From Sphingomonas taxi (GTDB lineage: Bacteria; Pseudomonadota; Alphaproteobacteria; Sphingomonadales; Sphingomonadaceae), in assembly GCA_003240625.1 (NCBI GenBank), contig QFMX01000003.1:264978-328977 (forward strand): 64,000 nucleotides of DNA, read 5' to 3'. Numbering within the stretch: position 1 is the stretch's first letter; each line of letters begins with the position of its first letter. The position numbers and the translations under genes are program-made. Below the pieces are notes generated by a model, which worked only from the letters and a program-made list of their open reading frames with translations, had not been told where the DNA came from and searched no databases. Of the stretch, positions 1 through 8,862 are shown one piece after another.

Positions 1-2
1 CA

Positions 3-881
3 CTCGCGGCGAGCGGCGCGTCGCTCGAGATCGATCGTAAGACCGGTCTCGTGGTTGGCTACACGAAGGACGGCCGTACCCTTGCCAGCGGCGGGCAACC
101 GCATTTCTGGCGCGCGTTGACCGACAACGACATCGGTATCGGCACCGACAAGCAACTCGCAATGTGGAAGACGATGAGTGACGCGCGGACGGTGCGCTCG
201 GTCACCGCCGATCGCGGCGCCAACGCGATCGTGACGACCTTCGATCTGGGCGATGGCACAGCCGCGTTCGAAACGCGCTACACGATGGCGGCGGACGGGT
301 CCGTCGGGGTTGCCGGCCGCTTCACGCCGATCAAGCAGGACCTGCCTGGCCCCTTCCGCATCGGCATGGCGTTTGCGATGCCGACCGAGATGACGACGGT
401 CGAATGGTATGGCCGCGGGCCGCACGAGAGCTATGTCGACCGCAAAACGTCGGCACCGATCGGGCTGTGGCGTGGCGCGATCGCCGCGCAGAACCATGAT
501 TATATCCGCCCACAGGAGACCGGCAACAAGATCGACGTGCGCTGGATGGAAGTGTCGGGTGCGACAGGCGGCGTCCGCGTCGAGGGCGACCGGCCGCTGA
601 TGATGAATGCGCTGGCGTTTCCCTATGCCGATCTCGACCGCAAGACGCCGGGCACCTGGAAATCGACCGACGTTGTACCGCACGGACAGGTCACGCTGCT
701 GGTCGATGCCGCACAATGGGGCGTTGGAGGCGACACGCAGTGGAGCGAATTCGGCAAACCACTCGCCGCCTACCGCGTTCCGCTCGCTCCCACTGCGGTG
801 ACGTTCCGCCTGACACCGTTCGCTGGACAGGGAACCAGTCCTGACCGGGCAAAGCCAGCTACGGCGTTGACGGGGGAATGA
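3..881 (+). CDS. Beta-galactosidase (GH2), C-terminal part, cut by window edge
   Basis: The reading frame is already open at the left edge, so only the last 292 residues are visible. They match the C-terminal small-chain domain of large GH2 beta-galactosidases: a TDNDIG stretch follows an FWRALTDN segment near the start, and WYGRGPHESYVDRK with a following IGLW lies in the middle. These segments belong to domain 5, which closes over the active site; the catalytic acids would lie upstream, outside the window. The enzyme hydrolyses terminal beta-galactosides. No N-terminus is visible, so secretion cannot be judged. A strong inverted repeat follows the stop and probably ends the transcript. Confidence 0.9.
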   Translation, partial: LAASGASLEIDRKTGLVVGYTKDGRTLASGGQPHFWRALTDNDIGIGTDKQLAMWKTMSDARTVRSVTADRGANAIVTTFDLGDGTAAFETRYTMAADGSVGVAGRFTPIKQDLPGPFRIGMAFAMPTEMTTVEWYGRGPHESYVDRKTSAPIGLWRGAIAAQNHDYIRPQETGNKIDVRWMEVSGATGGVRVEGDRPLMMNALAFPYADLDRKTPGTWKSTDVVPHGQVTLLVDAAQWGVGGDTQWSEFGKPLAAYRVPLAPTAVTFRLTPFAGQGTSPDRAKPATALTGE

Positions 882-925
882 TGCGAGCGCTGACCTTGTA
901 AAGTTCTGGGTGACAAAAAGTTCTA

Positions 926-962
926 ACGATCAAGCGCTTGCCAGCGGCGAGCGCTTGATCGT
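926..962. terminator. Perfect 13-bp hairpin after beta-galactosidase
   Basis: ACGATCAAGCGCT is followed by 11 bases and then its exact complement AGCGCTTGATCGT. It lies between a plus-strand gene ending at 881 and a minus-strand gene ending at 1051, where a bidirectional terminator is expected. No T-run follows on either side, so termination without a U-tract is inferred from position and stem strength only. Confidence 0.6.
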
Positions 963-1050
963 CATTGCCGCCTATCCAGTCGCTAAACACGCATTCGATT
1001 GCCTTGCTGGCTCGAATTTAACCTATTCAATCGCTCGTTCGACAAAACCC

Positions 1051-2844
1051 TCAACGTTCCCGCAGGATCGGGTACGTCAGATGCGCGGTTTTATGATCGG
1101 GAAGGCGCTCCATAAGCCAATCGAGCCGTGCTTCCGGGTCTCTGGCGAACGCAGAGTCATCCAGTTTCGCCGTGAACGCGGTTCTGACGGTCTCGTCCGA
1201 CGCCAGCAGCGCCTCGGCGAGTGGCGCGCGGACGAAGTCTTCCGCGCCTGGTGGAGACGAGAGCATCTCCGGGAAAAAGCCCCAGGCTAGCAGGGAGTCC
1301 GGAGCTTCAGGTTCCAGCAACGCGGCGGCGAGCAGGCCGAGCGGCTGGTCGGACGGGACGCGGACCGTACCTGCCGGGAGCGTCTCGGTCACGGGGACGT
1401 GCTCGAACGATGCCTTCAGCGGCAGCCGCCCGTCCTGCGCGCGTTGCACCACCGCATCGCGCAGGTGGACGCGGTCGAGCGCCAGCGTCCGCGGGTCCGT
1501 GATCCGATCGAACCGTATGCCGTGCAGGCGGAGGCGATCGAGTATCTCGGTCTGTTCCGCCGGCACCCACCAGGCGGTCGGCAGAGTTACCGTCTCGACC
1601 GGGTCCTGCCCGATGATCGGCATGCGGAATGTGATCGGCTTGCCCGTCCAGCGCTGTTCCATCCGTCCGCTCGCCGCTGAACGATAGGTCTCGAAGCCGA
1701 TGCCCTTAAACCGCTCGATCCAGCCGATCGGCGTCGCGGCGGGCTTCCAGCGCGCGAGCATGGTGGCCGGCCGGGTGGCGCGGTCGGTCGCCTTCGCCGC
1801 GGCGATCCGGTCCCGGTCGGTCGCCGCCAGTTTCAGCGCCGCTTCGAGCAGGACATAGGTGCCGAGCACGCGCTGCCGATAGGGTTTGAGCATATGGTTC
1901 TCGACCAGCACGGTCGGCACGCCGATGAAGTCGCCATAGCCGGTCGAATAGCGCGGCCCCTCGGGCGCCTGGCGGATGCCCTTGACGGGATCGCGCGTGT
2001 CGATCGGGCTCGGGTAGAGCGTCGGTATATGCCCGGCGCGCTCGAGTGCCGTCGTCACCGTCGGTCCAAACCGCGCCGTCAGCCAGTCGGCGGTGGCGCG
2101 GTGATAGGCGTAGCGCCCCCAGCCGGCGTAGGTGAAGGTGATGTCGTACTGCATATCGAGGCCGTCACTGACATGGCAATCGACATAGAGGATCGGATCG
2201 AGCTGCCGCAGCAACGCGATCATCGCGCGCGTCTCCGGTGCGTCGGCCTTGGCGTAATCGCGGTTCAGGTTGATGCCGCGCGCGGTGGCGACATAGCCCT
2301 TCTCCGACGGTCCGCGCAGCGCCGGGAAGTTCCAGCGGCTCGACGCCTCGTGTCCGTCGATATTGTAGATCGGCACGAACACCAGATCGACCGAATCGAG
2401 CAGGCTGTCCTTGCCCCTGAGCGCGATGTCGCGGAGCAGCATCAGCCCTGCGTCCTTGCCGTCGATCTCGCCGGAATGGATGCCCGCCTGGATCAGGACG
2501 ACGGGTTTGCCCGTTCCGCCTTTACTCGCCCGGACCATCAGCATGTCGCGCCCCTGCGCGGTGCGGCCGAACGTCTCGATCCGGATCAGCGGCGACGCGG
2601 CGGCGAGCCGTTCAAGCCACGCACGGGTCTCGGCATAAGGCGGGGTCGTCGCGAAGCCCGCGCGCTCGGCGGGAGTGATCCACGGATCGTTCGCCGCCAC
2701 GATAAGGCGCTCGCTCGCGCCGGACCAGGGCTGCACCGGTGGCAGAATCGCGGCTGGCAGCCCCGGTAGCGGTGTGGGCGTTTGCGCCGAGGACGCGGCG
2801 GACAGGGCGATGATGGCGAGGGAGACAAGACGCATGGGGATCAT
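1051..2844 (-). CDS. Exported M14 family zinc carboxypeptidase
   Basis: The 597-residue product begins with a Sec-type signal peptide (MRLVSLAIIALSAASSAQ) and carries a peptidase M14 domain in its first half. The HxxE zinc motif is at H123-E126 in AGIHSGEIDGKDAG, and a later YVDCHVSDG supplies the third ligand. The second half (about 350-597) is an extension with no motif I recognise. M14 enzymes remove C-terminal residues from peptides; this one is probably periplasmic. The gene starts three bases after the stop of the TonB receptor gene, so the two are almost certainly co-transcribed, suggesting the receptor imports a peptide or peptide-decorated ligand that this enzyme trims. Either Met1 or Met4 could be the start. 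Confidence 0.88.
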   Translation of the reverse strand: MIPMRLVSLAIIALSAASSAQTPTPLPGLPAAILPPVQPWSGASERLIVAANDPWITPAERAGFATTPPYAETRAWLERLAAASPLIRIETFGRTAQGRDMLMVRASKGGTGKPVVLIQAGIHSGEIDGKDAGLMLLRDIALRGKDSLLDSVDLVFVPIYNIDGHEASSRWNFPALRGPSEKGYVATARGINLNRDYAKADAPETRAMIALLRQLDPILYVDCHVSDGLDMQYDITFTYAGWGRYAYHRATADWLTARFGPTVTTALERAGHIPTLYPSPIDTRDPVKGIRQAPEGPRYSTGYGDFIGVPTVLVENHMLKPYRQRVLGTYVLLEAALKLAATDRDRIAAAKATDRATRPATMLARWKPAATPIGWIERFKGIGFETYRSAASGRMEQRWTGKPITFRMPIIGQDPVETVTLPTAWWVPAEQTEILDRLRLHGIRFDRITDPRTLALDRVHLRDAVVQRAQDGRLPLKASFEHVPVTETLPAGTVRVPSDQPLGLLAAALLEPEAPDSLLAWGFFPEMLSSPPGAEDFVRAPLAEALLASDETVRTAFTAKLDDSAFARDPEARLDWLMERLPDHKTAHLTYPILRER

Positions 2845-2847
2845 TAC

Positions 2848-5019
2848 TCAGAAGCTGGCGCGCAGGCCGATCGTAGCGGTGCGCGGGGTACCCGGCTGCA
2901 CCCAAACGGGCGAATAGCTGTTGGCGTACCAATGGTCGTCGAACAGGTTGGCGATCGAGCCGAACAGCTGCACTCCGTCGATCAGGTCGGCCTGGCCGAA
3001 CACGCGGAACAGCGTGTGCGACGGCAGCGTGAAGTCGGTCCCGGTTTCGCCGTTGCGCGCGCCGACATGCTGGACGCCGGCCCCGACCAGCAGGTCGCGC
3101 GCGCGCGCCTTGAAGCGCTTGGCCACCTGCATATTGAGATTGTGCTTCGGGATGTTGATCAGCGGATCTCCCGGCTCGATCTGGAACGAAAAATTCGGGT
3201 CCAGCACGCGCGACCGCGCCTCGGCATCGGTATAGGCATAGCTCAACAGCAGCTCGATCCCGCCGGGTAGACGGCCGTTGAGATCGGCCTCGATCCCGCG
3301 ACTACGCGCCTTGCCGATCGCGATCGAGAAGCCGGGATTTGCGGTGTCGGTGGCCAGCACATTGGATTTCTCGAGCTGATAGGCCGCCAGCGTACCGGTA
3401 AGCCGGCCGCCCAGCGCGGTCAGCTTCACCCCGGCCTCGATCGACTTGCTGGTTTCGGGTTCGAAGACGTTGCCGTTCACGTCCGCGCCGATATTGGCGC
3501 GGTAGCCCTCGCCATACGCGGCATAGAGCGACAGCGGGGTACTGAGTTCATAGACGATCCCGGCCTGCGGGCTGAAGCGGCTGCGCTTGCGCCGACCCAG
3601 CACGTTTGTCAGCCGATTGTCGACGCGGAGCAGGAAGTCGTCGTAGCGGCCGCCGACACGGACCTGCAACCGATCGGTCAGGCTGACCTGGTCCTGCACA
3701 TAGGCGCCCATCGTTCGCTGTACGTCGAGCCGGTTGGTGATCGGCGCGGTCGCGGGCACCGGGTAGCGGCCATAAACCGGGTTCTGCAGGTCGAGCACAT
3801 AGCCCGCCTGATCGGTCGTGGTCGCGCTCACCACCGGCCCGCGATAGCGCGTGAACAGCTGGTCGGTATCGAAATAGTCGAAATCCCCGCCCAGCAGGAC
3901 GCGGTGACGCAGCGACCCCGTGGCGAACTCGCCCGCGAGTTCGGCGCGCAGCACGCTGTGCTCGGAGGTGTACTGGCGGGTGCGCCGCTGCCGCGACAGC
4001 GATCGACCGTCGATATAGAGCTTCTGGCGCGATCGCAGCGTTTCCGCGTCCGACGATGCGCCGGTCAGCCGCGTGTCGCGGTGGCTGGCGCCTACCGACA
4101 GCGACCACCTGTCGCTGAAGTCGTGCTGGAGACGCAACTGGTGGCCGGTGGCGCGCGCGACGGTGTCGCCGTCGCTCGGTTCGCCCAGGAATCGCGAGCG
4201 CGGCATCGTGCTGAAATCGTTGTTCAGCACGACGATGCCGCGATCGAACGGCACCTCGACGCGCGTCCATTCGAAATCATACGTGACGCGCGTGGCATCG
4301 CCCAGCTTCAGGCCGATCGACGGGAGGAAGCCCCAGCGTTTCTGTTCCACCGTGTCGCGGAACGTGTCGCCGCTCTCTGCATAGCCGATCAGCCGCGCCG
4401 ACAGCGTGTCGGTCAGCGCCAGGTTCGCATCGCCCTCGGCACGGACGGTGTCGAAGCTGCGATATTGCAACGATGCGGTACCGAACGTCCGGCCGAGTTC
4501 CGCCTGTTTGGTCACCAGGTTGATCGAGCCGCCGGGTTCCCCGCGGCCCAGCACCGCGGCAGCCGGGCCCTTCAGCACTTCGACGCGCTCGATCCCCGCA
4601 ACGTCGCGCTGCCCGCTGAACCCGCGTCCGGCGTTGAACCCGTTGACTAGATAGCCGCTCGGCAGATTCTCGTCGCCGGCAAAGCCGCGCACCGCAAAAC
4701 TGTCCCACAGCCCGCCGAGCGTGTTCTGCCGCACCACCGATGCATTCAGGTCGAGCGCGTCGGTCAACCGCGTGATGGCATTTTCGGCGATCACCGTGTC
4801 GTCGATCGTCGCAATCGCCTGCGGAATCTCGCGCAGCGTGAAGTTGCCGCGATACGGTTGCCGCACCCCGGTCACCGTGATTTCCTCACGTTCGCTTTCG
4901 GTTCGGCCCCGTTCGGACCGGCCTTCCTCGTCCGACTGCGCAACGGCAGGCGCGTAAGACAAGGCAATGGCAAGCGGAATGGCACCGGCCATCGAGGCCC
5001 CACGCATGGACAGACGCAA
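2848..5019 (-). CDS. TonB-dependent siderophore-type outer membrane receptor
   Basis: The product is 723 residues with a signal peptide ending near PAVAQS and a short acidic linker. A TonB-box-like ITVTGVRQ segment follows, then a plug domain with VRGFAGDENLPSGYLVNGFN and the conserved VEVLKGPAAAVLGRGEPGG loop, and a beta-barrel ending in the aromatic terminus GLRASF. The plug loop with GEPGG is typical of the FhuA/FpvA siderophore class rather than of the Xanthomonas/Caulobacter sugar class. It would import a large ligand across the outer membrane using TonB energy. It heads a minus-strand unit with the M14 peptidase and diverges from an ABC exporter. The true substrate cannot be read from sequence. 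Confidence 0.9.
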   Translation of the reverse strand: MRLSMRGASMAGAIPLAIALSYAPAVAQSDEEGRSERGRTESEREEITVTGVRQPYRGNFTLREIPQAIATIDDTVIAENAITRLTDALDLNASVVRQNTLGGLWDSFAVRGFAGDENLPSGYLVNGFNAGRGFSGQRDVAGIERVEVLKGPAAAVLGRGEPGGSINLVTKQAELGRTFGTASLQYRSFDTVRAEGDANLALTDTLSARLIGYAESGDTFRDTVEQKRWGFLPSIGLKLGDATRVTYDFEWTRVEVPFDRGIVVLNNDFSTMPRSRFLGEPSDGDTVARATGHQLRLQHDFSDRWSLSVGASHRDTRLTGASSDAETLRSRQKLYIDGRSLSRQRRTRQYTSEHSVLRAELAGEFATGSLRHRVLLGGDFDYFDTDQLFTRYRGPVVSATTTDQAGYVLDLQNPVYGRYPVPATAPITNRLDVQRTMGAYVQDQVSLTDRLQVRVGGRYDDFLLRVDNRLTNVLGRRKRSRFSPQAGIVYELSTPLSLYAAYGEGYRANIGADVNGNVFEPETSKSIEAGVKLTALGGRLTGTLAAYQLEKSNVLATDTANPGFSIAIGKARSRGIEADLNGRLPGGIELLLSYAYTDAEARSRVLDPNFSFQIEPGDPLINIPKHNLNMQVAKRFKARARDLLVGAGVQHVGARNGETGTDFTLPSHTLFRVFGQADLIDGVQLFGSIANLFDDHWYANSYSPVWVQPGTPRTATIGLRASF

Positions 5020-5093
5020 GACAATATCCCCTTCGGCAATTCGGATCGGGAGCGCCGCGACGCTCCGAACTGGCTCGCCTATGAAGGTTATGA

Positions 5094-5122
5094 TGTAACA
5101 TCGTCAATGATATCTTGTTACA
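5094..5122. promoter_or_regulatory. Inverted repeat in divergent promoter region
   Basis: TGTAACA (5094-5100) and its complement TGTTACA (5116-5122) are separated by 15 bases, so the half-sites repeat every 22 bp, about two helical turns. They lie in the only gap between the minus-strand TonB receptor and the plus-strand ABC transporter. A second small hairpin (ATGCCC/GGGCAT) follows at 5124-5140. A dimeric repressor site serving both directions is inferred; no cognate regulator gene is adjacent. Confidence 0.4.
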
Positions 5123-5179
5123 CATGCCCCGACCGGGCATTGAGCAGCGATGTTCATTGCCGAGGATCTGATACGCCCG

Positions 5180-5908
5180 ATGACCGACCCGATCCTGATC
5201 GACGATCTGACGTTCGCGTACGACAAGCACGACGTTCTCAACGGCCTGTCGCTGCGCGTACCGGCGGGCAGCATTACCGCGTTGCTGGGGGGCAATGGCG
5301 CCGGCAAGTCGACGACCTTGTCGACATTGCTCGGATTCGCGCGGGCACGATCGGGGACGATCAAGGTGTGCGGGATCGATCCGGCGACCGATCCCGACGC
5401 CATGCGACGGCGGATTGCGTACCTGCCGGAGAACGTCGCGCTCTACGAGCATCTCACGGCGGTCGAGAACGCCGATTATCTGCTCGCGCTTTCCGGCGAG
5501 CGCCAGGGGCATGATGCCATCACCGCGGCGCTTGCTGCGGCCGGTTTGCAGGATCAGGCGTGGCATCAGCGGCTCGGCGGCTTCTCCAAGGGGATGCGGC
5601 AGAAGGTCGCGATCGCGGTGGCGCTGCTGCGGCAGGTGCCGGTGCTGCTGCTGGACGAGCCGACATCGGGGCTCGATCCGCGCGCGACCGCCGACTTCTC
5701 CCAGCTTCTCTTGCAGGTCCGGGAACGGGGCACCGCCATATTGATGGTAACGCACGACCTTCTCTCCGCCGCCGACATTGCCGACCGCATCGCCTTTCTG
5801 GAAGCGGGACGCGTTGCGCACGAAGTACGGGCGGACGGCCCCGAGCGGTTCGACGTTCGCGCGCTGCACGCCCGTTTCCAGCTCGGCGGCGATCGGTTGG
5901 CGGCATGA
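5180..5908 (+). CDS. ABC transporter ATP-binding protein (ABC-2 exporter class)
   Basis: This is a 242-residue cytoplasmic ATPase. Walker A is GGNGAGKST, the Q-loop region is LPENVALYEHL, the signature is the variant FSKGMRQK, and Walker B with D-loop is LLLDEPTSGLDPRA. A switch histidine lies in VTHDLL. The FSKGMRQK signature is usual for ABC-2 type exporters. I start at the ATG at 5180 (MTDPILIDDL) because the conserved domain begins there; the ATG at 5150 is in frame and cannot be excluded, and neither has an ideal ribosome binding site. Its stop overlaps the next start as ATGA, and the two permeases behind it are coupled the same way, so the three form one transport operon. Confidence 0.92.
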   Translation: MTDPILIDDLTFAYDKHDVLNGLSLRVPAGSITALLGGNGAGKSTTLSTLLGFARARSGTIKVCGIDPATDPDAMRRRIAYLPENVALYEHLTAVENADYLLALSGERQGHDAITAALAAAGLQDQAWHQRLGGFSKGMRQKVAIAVALLRQVPVLLLDEPTSGLDPRATADFSQLLLQVRERGTAILMVTHDLLSAADIADRIAFLEAGRVAHEVRADGPERFDVRALHARFQLGGDRLAA

Positions 5909-7341
5909 GCGCGGTCGGACTGATCGCGCGCGACGAAATCCGGCTGATGACGCGCAACCGCGTAGCCATCATCGCCTTCGTTCTGGTCGTACTGCTGACA
6001 CTGGTCGCGGTCGCCAGTTCCTGGGCGCACCAGCGCGGGATCGCCGAGCTGCGCGCGCGTCAGGCCGAGGCGGCAGAGACGGCGTTCAAGGCGCAGCCCG
6101 ACCGGCACCCTCACCGTGTCGTCCATTACGGCACGTTCATCTTCCGCCCGCTGGGGCCGCTCGCCGCGTTCGATCCTGGCGTGGATGCGTTCACGGGCAA
6201 CAGCATGTTCCTGGAGGGACATCGCCAGAACAGCGCCAATTTCGGCGATGTACGGCAAAGCTCGCTGCTGGTGCGCTTTGGCCAGCTGACCCCCGCCTTC
6301 GTGTTGCAGGTGGTTGCGCCGCTGCTGCTGATCTTCCTGGGCTATGGCGCGCTAGCGCGGGAGACCGAGCGCGGCACGGTGCGCGTGCTGATGCTGCAAG
6401 GCGCCGCCCGCGGGCAGATCGTTCGCGGCAAGCTGCTCGCGTTGGGGGCGGCAGCGCTGCTCGCCGGGCTGCCGGCGATGATCGGCCTGGTCGCGATCGC
6501 CGGCCAGCCCGGCGCGTTGGTCTGGCCGATGCTGGTGCTCGCCCTAGGCTATATCGGCTATCTGGCGCTGTGGACCGTGTTGATCCTGCTCGTATCGGCG
6601 TCGGTCCGCCGCAGCCGCGATGCGCTTCTCGCGCTGGTCGCGGTGTGGGCGGTCGCGGTGGTGCTGTTGCCCCGCGTCGCACCCGATCTCGCCAGCGCCG
6701 CGGTTCCCCTGACCAACCGGCTGCAGACCGAAGTCGCGGTCGCGCGCGACCTGCGGACGATGGGTGACAGCCACAATCCCGACGATCCCCATTTCGCGCA
6801 GTTCAAGCGGGCGTTGCTCGCGCGCTACGGCGTCGCGAAGGTCGAGGATCTGCCGATCAACTACAAGGGTGCGGTCGGCATCGAGGGCGAGCGGCTGACC
6901 TCGGCGGTCTATGGCCGCTATGCGACCGCGAACCACGCCGCGCAGACGCGACAAAATGCTCTGGTCGACGCTATGGGATTGCTGAGCCCGGCCATCGCAG
7001 TGCGGTCCTTGTCGATGGCCGCCGCGGGCACCGACCTTGCCGGGCACCAGCGGTTCCTGGAACAGGCGGAGGCCTATCGCTACGCGCTCGTCCAACGGCT
7101 GAACCGGATGCAGATGGAGGACGTCAGCTATGCCGACGACGGCGCGACCGATGCCGGCGCGGACCGTCGCAAGCGCGTTTCCGCACGCAATTGGCAGGCC
7201 ATGCCGGACTTCAGGTTCATCGCGCCCGACGGTCGCACACTCGCCACCGCCGCACTGCCCGGGCTCGCCATGGTGTTCGCCTGGCTGGCGGGGGCGCTGA
7301 TCCTGCTGATGGTCGCGTCGCGTCGATTGGGAGCACGATGA
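5905..7341 (+). CDS. ABC-2 type permease with large extracytoplasmic domain (DUF3526-like)
   Basis: The 478-residue membrane protein has one hydrophobic helix near residues 22-42, then a long polar region of about 120 residues. A block of five or so helices lies between about 130 and 265, followed by a second polar region of about 170 residues and a final helix close to the C-terminus. A helix, soluble loop, helix bundle, soluble loop, helix layout is what I know from ABC-2 permeases annotated with DUF3526. The ALARETERGTVRVLMLQGAARGQIVRGK segment (about 160-185, quoted in part) is the cytoplasmic coupling helix region typical of ABC-2 permeases. The gene overlaps both the ATPase upstream and the second permease downstream by four bases. 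Substrate unknown. Confidence 0.82.
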   Translation: MSAVGLIARDEIRLMTRNRVAIIAFVLVVLLTLVAVASSWAHQRGIAELRARQAEAAETAFKAQPDRHPHRVVHYGTFIFRPLGPLAAFDPGVDAFTGNSMFLEGHRQNSANFGDVRQSSLLVRFGQLTPAFVLQVVAPLLLIFLGYGALARETERGTVRVLMLQGAARGQIVRGKLLALGAAALLAGLPAMIGLVAIAGQPGALVWPMLVLALGYIGYLALWTVLILLVSASVRRSRDALLALVAVWAVAVVLLPRVAPDLASAAVPLTNRLQTEVAVARDLRTMGDSHNPDDPHFAQFKRALLARYGVAKVEDLPINYKGAVGIEGERLTSAVYGRYATANHAAQTRQNALVDAMGLLSPAIAVRSLSMAAAGTDLAGHQRFLEQAEAYRYALVQRLNRMQMEDVSYADDGATDAGADRRKRVSARNWQAMPDFRFIAPDGRTLATAALPGLAMVFAWLAGALILLMVASRRLGAR

Positions 7342-8603
7342 TGGGCCTGTTCCGTTATGAATTCCGGTTGTTGCTGCGCCAGCGCCTCACGGTCGGCGCG
7401 CTGGCCCTGCTCGCGCTGCTGACGGTGGCCGCGCTTGCCATGGGGATGGCCGAAGTCGCTCGCCAGCGCGCCGCCATCGCCGCCATCCCAGCGGCCCAGG
7501 CCGAGGATATCGGGGCGATCGCCGACTATGTCGATCGTACCAAGGACGCGGGGAGTGCCGCCTATTACAGCTTCCATCCGACCTGGGATGCGCCCGCGCC
7601 GCTCGCCTTCGCCGCGCTCGGCATGCGCGACGTGGCGCCGTACATCCTGCGGGTCCGCGCGCTGGGGCTGGAGGCGCAGATCTACGACGGCGACACCTTC
7701 AATCCCGAACTCGCACTGCCCGGCCGGTTCGATTTCGCCTTCGTGCTGGTATTCCTCGCGCCGCTGTTCGTGATCGCGCTGTTTCACGATCTGCGGTCGG
7801 CCGAACGCGAGGCAGGGCGGCAGCGAATGCTCGATGCGTTGCCGAACGGGGGGCATGCGCTGTGGCGCCGCCGGACGCTGCTTCGCTTCCTGCTGACGTG
7901 GAGCGCGCTCGGCATACCCTTCGGCATCGCCGCGGCATTCGCGGGGGTCGGCGTCGCATCGATCCTGATCGTTCTAGCCGTGGTCGCCGCCTATCTCCTG
8001 TTCTGGATTGCACTCGCCGCGCTGATCGGCCGGCTGCGCTGGAGTTCGGTCGCCAACGCGGCGGCGTTGGCGGCGGCATGGCTCGTGCTGGTGCTGATCG
8101 TCCCGACCTTGTGCAACGTGGCGATCAACGCCGTGATCCCCGTCAACCAAGGCGCGGAGATTGCGATGGCGCAGCGCGAAGCGGTGAACGGCGCGTGGGA
8201 CGTGCCCCGCGAAGCCACGATGCGGCGCTTCTACGCCCGCCATCCCGAATGGGCGGATTCGGCGCCGCTAGGCCCCGAATTCCATTACAAATGGTATCTG
8301 GCCTTCCACGAGAATGGTGACGAAAGCGTCGCCCCCGCGGTTCGCGCCTATCGCCAGGGCCTGGAAGCGCGCGATGCCGCGGGCCGTGCGCTCGGCTGGG
8401 TGCTGCCTTCGGTTGGCGTGCAGGCGCTGCTGACCCGGATCGCGCATACCGACCTGACGGCGCAACTCGCCTATCAGGACCGTATCCGCGCGTTCCACCA
8501 GCGTCTCCGCACCTTCTACTACGGCTATCTCTTCCGCGACCGACCGTTCGGCAGAACCGATTTCGACCGCGCGCCCCGCTTCACCGATCGAGATCGCGGC
8601 TGA
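7338..8603 (+). CDS. Second ABC-2 type permease of the same exporter (DUF3526-like)
   Basis: This 421-residue product has the same architecture as its upstream neighbour: an N-terminal helix (about 14-34), a polar loop, and a cluster of helices between about 135 and 260 containing the coupling segment AEREAGRQRMLDALPNGG. A C-terminal polar region of about 150 residues then ends without a final strongly hydrophobic helix. The two permeases presumably form a heterodimer on the ATPase encoded first in the operon. The start overlaps the upstream stop (ATGATG), and either of two adjacent ATGs could be used. The unusually rich Tyr/Arg tail (FYYGYLFRDRPFG) is a feature I cannot interpret. Confidence 0.8.
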   Translation: MMGLFRYEFRLLLRQRLTVGALALLALLTVAALAMGMAEVARQRAAIAAIPAAQAEDIGAIADYVDRTKDAGSAAYYSFHPTWDAPAPLAFAALGMRDVAPYILRVRALGLEAQIYDGDTFNPELALPGRFDFAFVLVFLAPLFVIALFHDLRSAEREAGRQRMLDALPNGGHALWRRRTLLRFLLTWSALGIPFGIAAAFAGVGVASILIVLAVVAAYLLFWIALAALIGRLRWSSVANAAALAAAWLVLVLIVPTLCNVAINAVIPVNQGAEIAMAQREAVNGAWDVPREATMRRFYARHPEWADSAPLGPEFHYKWYLAFHENGDESVAPAVRAYRQGLEARDAAGRALGWVLPSVGVQALLTRIAHTDLTAQLAYQDRIRAFHQRLRTFYYGYLFRDRPFGRTDFDRAPRFTDRDRG

Positions 8604-8862
8604 CGGCAAACGCGCGGTCCGCGGCATGGCCTTGGATCGAGAATTGCCGTCGTCGGCGGCGGCTCTCGACTTTAACGGTGTGGTCCGCGCCGGTCGCTGA
8701 CCGCGTGCCCCGCGATCTACGCGCAGTGCGATGCGGCAATGAGGCATGACGACAAGGGCTGACCGGAGCGCCGATTCTGGCTACCACAGGTCGGGCTACC
8801 AGACGTGCATACCATTGTGGTGTCGGGGTGATTGTCGGGCGAACGACGCCAAGGAGCTCGCA

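Noticed and set aside
910..1290. Plus-strand frame opposite the M14 peptidase end
   Set aside because: It lies antisense to the peptidase gene and includes the hairpin; composition is that of a shadow frame.
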